Position numbers and translations under genes: made by a program
Notes under the pieces: generated by a model
Databases searched by the model: none
What the model was told of the DNA's origin: nothing
The model's input: the letters and a program-made list of their open reading frames with translations, nothing else
Part shown: in pieces, positions 1-4,612 of the stretch
How the letters are laid out: every line of letters starts with the position of its first letter
Numbering within the stretch: the first letter of the stretch is position 1
Source: Chloroflexota bacterium
Lineage (GTDB): Bacteria > Chloroflexota > Chloroflexia > Thermomicrobiales > UBA6265
NCBI GenBank assembly: GCA_023424355.1
Contig: JAFAEA010000232.1
Coordinates: 1 to 5,050, forward strand
Direction of reading: 5' to 3'
DNA length: 5,050 nt

Positions 1-161
1 CTGATACGTGGATCGAAGCCAAAACCGTGATCGAGCCAAATACGAAGGTTGCGGACGTTTACGATGACACGTTTGCTGTGTACCGAAGCCTCTATGAGCA
101 CGCGAAGGACGATCTCCACGCCCTGGCAAAGCTCGGCGCCGGGTTAGGCGAGCACGAGTAG
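1..161 (+). CDS. FGGY-family carbohydrate kinase, C-terminal end (xylulokinase-like), partial
   Basis: Only the last 52 codons are in the window; the first complete codon begins at base 3 and the stop is TAG at 159-161. The visible tail has a Trp near the start, then 'VIEPN', then 'VYRSLYEHAKDDLHALAKLG'. This pattern of a Pro-containing strand followed by a Tyr-rich helix with Y-R-x-L-Y and a closing Leu/Ala helix is how many xylulokinases and related FGGY kinases end. Family members phosphorylate sugars or polyols with ATP in the cytoplasm; the ATP-binding and sugar-binding parts lie upstream of the window, so the substrate cannot be read. Xylulokinase is the best guess; gluconokinase or another FGGY kinase is possible. 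The gene converges on the minus-strand cluster and ends 13 bases before a strong hairpin. Confidence 0.72.
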   Translation, partial: DTWIEAKTVIEPNTKVADVYDDTFAVYRSLYEHAKDDLHALAKLGAGLGEHE

Positions 162-174
162 TTTTCGAAAACGA

Positions 175-212
175 ATGAAGGCCGGGCAAAGTTCAATCTG
201 CCCGGCCTTCAT
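175..212. terminator. Bidirectional intrinsic terminator between convergent genes
   Basis: A perfect 14-bp inverted repeat (175-188 pairing with 199-212; arm ATGAAGGCCGGGCA) encloses a 10-nt loop. It lies between the kinase stop (161) and the stop of the minus-strand 224-aa gene (226-228). The T tracts are modest: GTTGTCTGGTTTCT after it on the plus strand and TCGTTTTCG after it on the minus strand. Its position between two converging stops makes shared termination the natural reading. Confidence 0.8.
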
Positions 213-225
213 GTTGTCTGGTTTC

Positions 226-900
226 TTACGGTGCTGCTTCCGGTGTGCCGACATTCCGCACCGGACCAACAAACTCCGTATCTATCGGTGGAGGCGTTGC
301 CGGATCGCGCGGTTCTGGAGTCTCATTCTCCGCCGGAGTCGGGCTCGGTTCCGGTGTGTGAGTCGGAATCGGGGTTGGTGTGTAGAACAGCGTTTCGTTC
401 AACGCGGTAGAGCGATCGTACTTGATCTCGACCTTCTGATTCTCGGTGATGTCGTTGTACACCTGAATGGTGCCAATGAGTTGATAGAGCCGATCCTGCT
501 GGGTGATTCCCTGCGGCAGGTTTGCGCACTGACCATCGGTGTAGCTGAGTCGCACCAGTACTGGTCCCCAGTTTTCGGCGGATGGCGGCTCGGCTTCATC
601 ATCGTAGGCGATGGTGACACCGCGAATGCGACCTTCCAGTACGGCACTTTGGGCGTTATCGACAGAGATGGTTGAGCAAATGGGCTGATCCGGAATCGTT
701 CTATCCGATGACATGTAGACCACAAACAGCAGGATCACCAATGCGGCCACACCGCCGAACAGGATGACGTAGACGGATTTTGGTCGGCCATCGTCGTGTT
801 CCGATCCGGAAGAAGACGCCAGCCGCCGCTTGATACGAGTTGCCCGGCTCTCTTCATCGGGAGATGGGGTTTCGATCGGGTCCTGTGTCTCATCTGCCAA
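226..900 (-). CDS. Bitopic membrane protein with extracytoplasmic domain and Pro/Thr-rich C-terminal tail, function unknown
   Basis: 224 aa. Residues 1-42 are hydrophilic and charged, with a basic patch (RIKRR, 22-26). A single membrane helix spans about 43-63 (VYVILFGGVAALVILLFVVYM). Residues 64-171 form a compact-looking domain with two cysteines (C75 and C125) that could form a disulfide outside the cell, and a 'GPVLVRLSY' strand. The tail 172-224 is low complexity (PTPIPTHTPEPSPTP). Basic residues before the helix suggest N-in, C-out. The start is TTG at 900, chosen because GGAG sits 8 nt upstream and no ATG gives a sensible N-terminus. It is the last gene of the minus cluster, 80 bases after the 65-aa gene, and ends beside the bidirectional hairpin. 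I do not recognise a named family. The pattern 'ISVDNAQSAVLEGRIRGVTI' faintly recalls the extracytoplasmic domain of FtsH, but no AAA or protease domain is present. Confidence 0.82.
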   Translation of the reverse strand: MADETQDPIETPSPDEESRATRIKRRLASSSGSEHDDGRPKSVYVILFGGVAALVILLFVVYMSSDRTIPDQPICSTISVDNAQSAVLEGRIRGVTIAYDDEAEPPSAENWGPVLVRLSYTDGQCANLPQGITQQDRLYQLIGTIQVYNDITENQKVEIKYDRSTALNETLFYTPTPIPTHTPEPSPTPAENETPEPRDPATPPPIDTEFVGPVRNVGTPEAAP

Positions 901-908
901 GAGTCATT

Positions 909-912
909 CTCC
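909..912 (-). promoter_or_regulatory. Shine-Dalgarno supporting the TTG start at 900
   Basis: On the minus strand GGAG is followed by 8 nt (AATGACTC) and then TTG. This spacing supports translation starting at the TTG codon. Confidence 0.55.
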
Positions 913-951
913 GTTTCGTGCGCAAGGAATCCGTCTGCTGCGTGCACCTTG

Positions 952-979
952 AGTGTACCCGTACTGAACGGCGTTCCAA
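952..979 (-). promoter_or_regulatory. Possible internal promoter for the 224-aa gene
   Basis: In the 80-base gap between the 65-aa and 224-aa genes, the minus strand reads TTGGAA (979-974), a 16-nt spacer and TACACT (957-952). Each hexamer matches the sigma-70 consensus at 4 of 6 positions. A transcript from here would have a leader of about 40 nt. This is a weak match that could occur by chance; read-through from the upstream genes would also serve. Confidence 0.22.
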
Positions 980-980
980 A

Positions 981-1178
981 CTACTTGCGGAACCTTTTCG
1001 AGATCCACATCCAGAAAAGAACTATCGCAGCACCGATGCCAACGATGGTGAACGGCACCCTCGCATACGCGGGTACCGTCGGAATTTCACCATTTATGAT
1101 GTTGCCGATCATGACTAGTGCCACGATACCGCAGAGAACAAGCAGCAGAATTCCGATGATGTTCTCGCGGTTAAACAT
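981..1178 (-). CDS. Small two-helix membrane protein, function unknown
   Basis: 65 aa. Two hydrophobic segments are seen, about residues 7-27 (IIGILLLVLCGIVALVMIGNI) and 42-60 (PFTIVGIGAAIVLFWMWIS), joined by a short loop (NGEIPTVPAYARV). The protein ends in a basic cluster (KRFRK), which suggests both ends are in the cytoplasm. ATG at 1178 lies only 3 nt after the stop of the 331-aa gene and has no good Shine-Dalgarno of its own, so it is probably translated by coupling to that gene. The tight spacing suggests the two products are made together and may act together; this is inference. No family recognised. Confidence 0.72.
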   Translation of the reverse strand: MFNRENIIGILLLVLCGIVALVMIGNIINGEIPTVPAYARVPFTIVGIGAAIVLFWMWISKRFRK

Positions 1179-1181
1179 GGG

Positions 1182-2177
1182 CTATTGGCCGAGAATCTGA
1201 TTGACAACGTACATCGCATTTTCGGTGGAATCGAAATCAGGTGGTCCATATACGGCCACACGATAGACGACCTGGCCATCCACAAAGTACACGGTCACGG
1301 CAGTATTACCGGTCTCGGCATCGGTCCAGGTGAGCATGGCAGAGCCATCCCCAACCGGATCCATTGGTACGGATGTCCAACCGAAGTTCTGAAGAATGGT
1401 GTCGAATTCCGGCAGCATCGCCTGAGCCGATGCATCGTCCTTGAAGGCGTGCGCACTCACCACGATCTGCGTGCTACCCGTGGTAGCGGGATCGGTGGAT
1501 TCGAAGGTCTTGGACATTCCTGCTTGCCAGCCGTTGGTGCTGAGCAGGGTTTCGATTTCTGGGCCACCACCAAGCGCATCGGTCACGGCCTGAAGATCTT
1601 GCGGCAGGATGCCGACTTCCTGGAATGGACCAGGCATGCTCTCTACCACTGGCAGAACACCGGCGATAGACGATTCGTCGTATACCGTTGCCGCGGGTGC
1701 GGTTGGGGTCGGCGGAGCCTGCGTTGGTGGCTCAGTCGGAGCTTCATTGGCAGCAGCCGTGCCTTCGGTGGTTTCAGTTGTATTGCCGTCTGTGGTCGTA
1801 TCGTCCGGAGTGGAGTTCAGTTCTGCCACCCGGTCATTAACCGGAGGTGTGGGATCGACTTCATCATCGTCGCCACGGATGGCCATCCAGCCGGCGACAA
1901 TGAGTGCGCCGATAGCTACCACCACTAAGGCGCCGATAATACCGGCAATCACCTGTCGCTTGCGGCGTTGACCCGGTGGTTGCAAATCGAGCGGACTGTA
2001 ATCGTATTCCATTCGTGGCGGGGCCACGAATGCTGCAGGATCCTGCCCCTGGTGCATTTGCTGCTGAGGGTACTGGGTAGGATCGGGACCGATCTGCGGC
2101 GGTTGCTGAGTTCCACCATTTGGTGGTGTACCGGCAGGCGGTGTTTGTGGACGCGGTCTTTGCGGTCTTGGCTCCAT
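1182..2177 (-). CDS. Bitopic membrane protein with Pro/Gln-rich N-terminus and extracytoplasmic C-terminal domain, function unknown
   Basis: 331 aa. Residues 1-70 are a disordered Pro/Gln/Gly-rich region with few charges. RRKR at 71-74 precedes one membrane helix at about 76-100, so the topology should be N-in, C-out. Residues 101-165 form an acidic then Thr/Pro/Ala-rich linker (DDDEVDPTPP; TEPPTQAPPTPTAP). Residues 166-331 look like a folded alpha/beta domain, with 'PFQEVGILPQDL', 'FGWTSVPMDP' and 'TAVTVYFVDGQVVYRVAVYG', which resembles paired beta strands ending in a helix. There are no cysteines and no catalytic motif I can name. ATG at 2177 is preceded by AAAGGAA about 10 nt upstream. It is the first gene of a three-gene minus-strand cluster, with a plausible promoter upstream. 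The linker and domain suggest a surface sensor or binding protein, but that is only an inference. Confidence 0.85.
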   Translation of the reverse strand: MEPRPQRPRPQTPPAGTPPNGGTQQPPQIGPDPTQYPQQQMHQGQDPAAFVAPPRMEYDYSPLDLQPPGQRRKRQVIAGIIGALVVVAIGALIVAGWMAIRGDDDEVDPTPPVNDRVAELNSTPDDTTTDGNTTETTEGTAAANEAPTEPPTQAPPTPTAPAATVYDESSIAGVLPVVESMPGPFQEVGILPQDLQAVTDALGGGPEIETLLSTNGWQAGMSKTFESTDPATTGSTQIVVSAHAFKDDASAQAMLPEFDTILQNFGWTSVPMDPVGDGSAMLTWTDAETGNTAVTVYFVDGQVVYRVAVYGPPDFDSTENAMYVVNQILGQ

Positions 2178-2231
2178 CGGGAGCGGTTCCTTTCAATAAG
2201 CACAGTGGGGGCGTGTAACGCCTGTCCGTTC

Positions 2232-2261
2232 ATTATCGCACGCAACGGATAGCGAGGTCAT
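2232..2261 (-). promoter_or_regulatory. Probable sigma-70-type promoter for the three-gene minus cluster
   Basis: On the minus strand ATGACC (2261-2256) and GATAAT (2237-2232) are 18 nt apart, matching the TTGACA and TATAAT consensus at 4 and 5 of 6 positions. Transcription would begin near 2225, leaving a leader of roughly 48 nt with AAAGGAA as the ribosome site ahead of ATG at 2177. Confidence 0.45.
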
Positions 2262-2332
2262 CCCCGGTGTTCAACGGTCTGTAATGGGCAAAGTATGCCA
2301 GTAATACCGCAGTTAAGCGCGGAGAATCTGTT

Positions 2333-2405
2333 AAGCTGGCCTGTGGTGGCCGGCTTCTACCTCATACAACGAGGACAGCCGGGTTTCGTTTCATTCTCAT
2401 CTTTA
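2333..2405 (+). promoter_or_regulatory. Two mutually exclusive hairpins in the copD leader, possible attenuator
   Basis: Hairpin A pairs AAGCTGGCC (2333-2341) with GGCCGGCTT (2348-2356), 9 bp with one G-U, loop TGTGGT. Hairpin B pairs CCGGCT (2350-2355) with AGCCGG (2377-2382) and, inside it, CCTC (2360-2363) with GAGG (2371-2374), with a 7-nt loop. B is followed by a T-rich stretch (GTTTCGTTTCATTC). A and B share 2350-2355, so only one can form. That layout resembles a terminator with an antiterminator, as in transcription attenuation. There is no clear ligand-binding core of a known riboswitch, and the T tract is interrupted. Confidence 0.33.
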
Positions 2406-2419
2406 AGATCGGTGCTTCG

Positions 2420-3499
2420 ATGACGTTTTCAGTTTGGTTGTTCATCGCGATTGTGATCGTGCTATTTGGCGTGCTCTCTATCGCTATTCGATTCTCGATT
2501 AAATGGTTCTTTGCCGCCATCATCCTCGTGTTTGCGGCGCTTTCGGCAGGTTCCGTCTATACGGAAAATGATCTGCTGTGGGGTCTGGATTCGTTCCCGG
2601 CCAATGTCGATGCCCCGGTCGGCATGAGTCAGGTGTACACCCTGGCGTACATCACCATGCTGGGTTCTGTAGGCATACTGTGGTTCCGTGCGTTTCTCGT
2701 ACGTGATATCGATGCGAAATCCCACAAGGTGGCGGCGGCGTTTTCGATAGCCACAATCCTGCTCCACGTCCTTTTGGTGGGATACCTCAACCTGTGGGAT
2801 CTAAGAGGCGCTGGCGATACTTCCGCCAACTTGCTGAGCGCCAGAACCTGGCAGGTCGATTCCCAGGCGAGCTCTGTTCGTGCCGTGATCTGTCTCCTGC
2901 TCGGATTACCGATTCAGCATTGGTACGCACGCAAGGATCCGAATATTGAGCGGAATCGCTGGTTTGTGGTCACTGGTGGCCTCATCGGTCTCGGATCCCT
3001 CACCGTAGTTGGCCACACCGCCTACCAGCCCCCGACATGGCTCTCGCACGGCATGGACTTCCTTCACGGAGTCGGTGCCGCGCTTTGGTTCGGTGGCCTC
3101 ATCGCACTCGTGATGTACCTGCGTCAGCAAATGAAGGATCGCGAAGATGCGGTTAAGGCAGGAAGTGTGCTGACACAGTTCAGCACCTGGGCGCTCTACA
3201 GTGTCATCATGCTCGCGTTTTCCGGCATCGTTATCGCTGTGATGGTGAAGGACGATGTCATGAGCCCCAACGAATCGCCATTCGCGAAGGCGCTTTCCAT
3301 CAAATTGCTGGTGGCATTGATCCCGATTGGGCTCGCCGCCTTCAACCGATTCCGCCTGATGCCGCGGCTCAAGGCCGATCCGGAATCTCCGGAAGCCTGG
3401 AATCTGCTGCGCAAGACTGTTCTCGCTGAGTTGGTGGTCCTGGTGGTGATTCTCGTGATCACCGGTGTACTTATTCTCAGCAGCCCTGCCGTAACCTAA
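2420..3499 (+). CDS. CopD-family membrane protein (putative copper transport or resistance)
   Basis: 359 aa, very hydrophobic, with about ten membrane helices (roughly 4-24, 29-46, 73-93, 105-123, 153-169, 181-200, 213-234, 253-276, 288-308, 333-355). The CopD signature lies in the middle: GHT (198-200), then a loop with H210, then D213-F-L-H216-x3-AALWFGGL. The histidines are the likely metal ligands of the family. The late 'AFNRFRLMPRL' (307-317) and the 'LLRKTVLAELVVL' run into the last helix are also typical. CopD proteins sit in the cytoplasmic membrane and are linked to copper uptake or resistance, often beside or fused to the periplasmic copper binder CopC. Here there is no CopC domain and no copC next to it, so copper is inferred from family only. 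ATG at 2420 lacks a strong Shine-Dalgarno, but no upstream in-frame start exists near it. Forms an operon with the VanZ-like gene. Confidence 0.85.
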   Translation: MTFSVWLFIAIVIVLFGVLSIAIRFSIKWFFAAIILVFAALSAGSVYTENDLLWGLDSFPANVDAPVGMSQVYTLAYITMLGSVGILWFRAFLVRDIDAKSHKVAAAFSIATILLHVLLVGYLNLWDLRGAGDTSANLLSARTWQVDSQASSVRAVICLLLGLPIQHWYARKDPNIERNRWFVVTGGLIGLGSLTVVGHTAYQPPTWLSHGMDFLHGVGAALWFGGLIALVMYLRQQMKDREDAVKAGSVLTQFSTWALYSVIMLAFSGIVIAVMVKDDVMSPNESPFAKALSIKLLVALIPIGLAAFNRFRLMPRLKADPESPEAWNLLRKTVLAELVVLVVILVITGVLILSSPAVT

Positions 3500-3503
3500 G
3501 GAG
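3498..3503 (+). promoter_or_regulatory. Shine-Dalgarno overlapping the copD stop codon
   Basis: AAGGAG shares its first two bases with the CopD TAA stop (3497-3499) and ends 4 nt before ATG at 3508. This ties translation of the VanZ-like gene to that of CopD. Confidence 0.75.
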
Positions 3504-3507
3504 ACTC

Positions 3508-3903
3508 ATGGACCAGAGACGCACCTTTTCCGATTGGCCCCTTGTTCGCCTCCTGCCTGCCGCGTGGTGTATGGCCACAATTTGGTGGATGAGCGATAGA
3601 TCCACGCTGCCGACGATGCCCGGGTTCGCCCAGGAAGTCTGGAGCTATCTCGGGCACTTCACTATTTTCGGACTTTTGGGTATCTGTGTTTGGTGGGCGC
3701 TGGGGATGAATAGCCGCCTGCTGGATCGAGAGCGCAGCATGTACGCGATCGTCATCGCGACCGCGTACGGCTTGCTGGACGAAATTCACCAGCATTTCGT
3801 CCCCGGCCGAGACACCAGTGGGCTCGATCTTCTCACCGATTTCGCTGGCGCAACCGTGGCTGTGCTGGTGATTCCTCGCCTGCATAAGCGCTTCTTCGAG
3901 TAG
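3508..3903 (+). CDS. VanZ-like family membrane protein
   Basis: 131 aa, the usual length for a stand-alone VanZ-like domain. Three or four membrane segments are visible (about 15-29, 48-66, 77-90, 108-124). The family hallmarks are all present: 'MSDRSTLP' after the first helix, 'LGHFTIFGLLG' (48-58) in the second, and G88-L-L-D91-E92-I-H94-Q95-x-F-V-P-G100-R101-D102 followed by D107 and D111-F-A-G. VanZ gives low-level teicoplanin resistance in enterococcal vancomycin operons, but most homologues, including single genes like this, have no known role and this should not be read as a resistance gene. ATG at 3508 has an excellent Shine-Dalgarno and follows the CopD stop by 8 nt, so both are on one transcript. 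Confidence 0.9.
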   Translation: MDQRRTFSDWPLVRLLPAAWCMATIWWMSDRSTLPTMPGFAQEVWSYLGHFTIFGLLGICVWWALGMNSRLLDRERSMYAIVIATAYGLLDEIHQHFVPGRDTSGLDLLTDFAGATVAVLVIPRLHKRFFE

Positions 3904-3911
3904 AAACCCGG

Positions 3912-4346
3912 CTAGCGACGCAGCGTTTTGGCGATAAATGTCGCAAAGCCGACACTCGTGATCAGGAACATGCCCGCTGTGCGGGTGCATCCTCCCGCCG
4001 GCATGCCAGGAATCTGCGGTGATGTACGTGGAGCAGAGGTGTCTGGAGTCGGCGACCCGGCACCGGTTTCGCTGGTGTTGCCAGGAATGGTGGTGCGGTT
4101 GCCCGTCTCCCGGGTGTTGGATCGCGGTTCCGATTCTCTATCACTCTCGGTGCGGACCTCCGAGCCATCCCGTTTTGTGCGGACAGAACCACCCGATTCT
4201 TCCTGCTTCGGCTCCGATTTCTGCACTGGTTCGGATTCGGTGCGCGAAGTTCGCCGCGCGTCCACATCTCCGGCGCCGTGACCATTCCGGATATCATCCG
4301 GATCGATATCTCCCGGGTCTCGGCGTGATCGTGTGTTCTCGTCCAT
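3912..4346 (-). CDS. Hydrophilic low-complexity protein with C-terminal membrane anchor, function unknown
   Basis: 144 aa. Residues 1-115 are highly charged and apparently disordered, rich in Arg, Glu, Ser, Thr and Pro, with recurring RTESEP/RTESD/ESEPR elements (35-40, 65-75) but no folded domain. A Gly/Pro stretch with one cysteine (MPAGGC, 115-120) precedes the only hydrophobic segment, about 124-139 (AGMFLITSVGFATFIA), and the protein ends KTLRR. ATG at 4346 was chosen over an in-frame ATG 60 bases upstream (4406) because GGGAG lies 7 nt before it, whereas the upstream ATG has no ribosome site. There is no signal peptide, so it is either tail-anchored or mis-started. It lies downstream of the 19-aa ORF and converges on the VanZ-like gene with 8 bases between stops. 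The frame is supported by length, ribosome site and the C-terminal helix, but no family was recognised. Confidence 0.62.
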   Translation of the reverse strand: MDENTRSRRDPGDIDPDDIRNGHGAGDVDARRTSRTESEPVQKSEPKQEESGGSVRTKRDGSEVRTESDRESEPRSNTRETGNRTTIPGNTSETGAGSPTPDTSAPRTSPQIPGMPAGGCTRTAGMFLITSVGFATFIAKTLRR

Positions 4347-4353
4347 CTCTGCA

Positions 4354-4358
4354 CTCCC
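4354..4358 (-). promoter_or_regulatory. Shine-Dalgarno deciding the start at 4346
   Basis: On the minus strand GGGAG is followed by 7 nt (TGCAGAG) and then ATG. This favours the 144-aa form of the tail-anchored protein over the 164-aa form. Confidence 0.5.
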
Positions 4359-4426
4359 GTTTCGTGAGGCAAATGCCTCGAATCCTTCAATCGACGCAGG
4401 AATCATGCCGTCTTCAGGGATGACAG

Positions 4427-4486
4427 TTACGGCATTCGCAATCCGAAGAGGAGCATTAGCGCCATAATAATGATGATCATACCCAT
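4427..4486 (-). CDS. Putative 19-aa hydrophobic microprotein
   Basis: A complete short ORF on the minus strand, ATG at 4486 to TAA at 4427, encodes MGMIIIIMALMLLFGLRMP. Residues 3-16 are almost entirely Ile, Met, Leu, Ala and Phe, enough for one short membrane helix, with one Arg near the end. A textbook AGGAG (4500-4496) lies 9 nt upstream, the best minus-strand ribosome site in the window. Most codons end in G or C, as in the neighbouring genes. It lies between the terminator of the transporter gene and the start of the 144-aa gene, 80 bases upstream of that start. It may be a real membrane microprotein, a leader peptide for the next gene, or the displaced N-terminus of that gene if the sequence has a frameshift. 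Too short for recognition by homology. Confidence 0.45.
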   Translation of the reverse strand: MGMIIIIMALMLLFGLRMP

Positions 4487-4495
4487 CGTGTGTGT

Positions 4496-4500
4496 CTCCT
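4496..4500 (-). promoter_or_regulatory. Strong Shine-Dalgarno for the 19-aa ORF
   Basis: AGGAG on the minus strand, followed by ACACACACG (9 nt) and ATG. No longer ORF begins at a useful distance from it, so if it is used, the 19-codon ORF is what is translated. Confidence 0.55.
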
Positions 4501-4547
4501 GTTCAGCGTGCTCGCCTCAAAGTTCGAGATTACAGGTGGATAACAAA

Positions 4548-4585
4548 CACCCGCCCGTTGAATAGAGAACGCCAACGGGCGGGTG
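4548..4585 (-). terminator. Intrinsic terminator of the substrate-binding protein gene
   Basis: A perfect 13-bp inverted repeat (CACCCGCCCGTTG at 4548-4560, CAACGGGCGGGTG at 4573-4585) with a 12-nt loop starts 27 bases after the minus-strand stop at 4613. On the minus strand it is followed by TTTGTTATCC. It separates the transporter operon from the 19-aa and 144-aa genes. Confidence 0.85.
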
Positions 4586-4612
4586 AACGTTACTGTTTTT
4601 GAGAACTGCCGA

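Larger units (their letters stand above)
2178..2419. other. Divergent intergenic regulatory region
   Basis: 242 bases separate the starts of the minus-strand 331-aa gene and the plus-strand CopD gene. It holds a plausible minus-strand promoter (2232-2261) and, on the copD side, two alternative hairpins (2333-2382). The heptamer GTTAAGC occurs at 2312-2318 and again at 2330-2336, an 18-base period that could be an operator or chance. For the plus strand I see no convincing -35/-10 pair; TGTAAT at 2280-2285 is the best -10 candidate but lacks a matching -35. No tRNA or known riboswitch motif was recognised. Confidence 0.6.

Noticed and set aside
175..675. Plus-strand open frame starting inside the bidirectional hairpin.
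   Set aside because: Its start lies in the terminator stem, and the frame is antisense to the 224-aa membrane protein, whose composition is far more protein-like.
1185..1928. Long plus-strand open frame of 247 codons opposite the 331-aa gene.
   Set aside because: It is antisense to a gene with a clear helix, stalk and domain layout. Its product is rich in Arg, Cys, Gly and His without domain structure, as expected of a shadow frame.
2284..2304. Six-codon ORF (MGKVCQ) upstream of the copD hairpins, a possible leader peptide.
   Set aside because: No Shine-Dalgarno precedes it, and the codons show no run of one amino acid that would point to ribosome-mediated attenuation.
3508..3903. Reading the VanZ-like gene as a glycopeptide resistance determinant.
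   Set aside because: No vanHAX, vanRS or vanY genes are nearby, and VanZ-like proteins are widespread with unrelated or unknown roles.
4347..4406. N-terminal extension of the tail-anchored protein to the ATG at 4406 (164 aa).
   Set aside because: No ribosome site before 4406, while GGGAG sits 7 nt before 4346. Kept open only under the frameshift hypothesis.
3928..4423. Plus-strand open frames opposite the tail-anchored gene.
   Set aside because: No ribosome sites, no domain-like sequence, and they collide with the VanZ stop region. The minus-strand frame has a ribosome site and a coherent C-terminal helix.
4501..4547. Promoter for the 19-aa and 144-aa genes, with TGTAAT (4532-4527) as a -10.
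   Set aside because: The -10 match is good, but the position of a -35 falls in the terminator stem and has no resemblance to the consensus, so no promoter is called.
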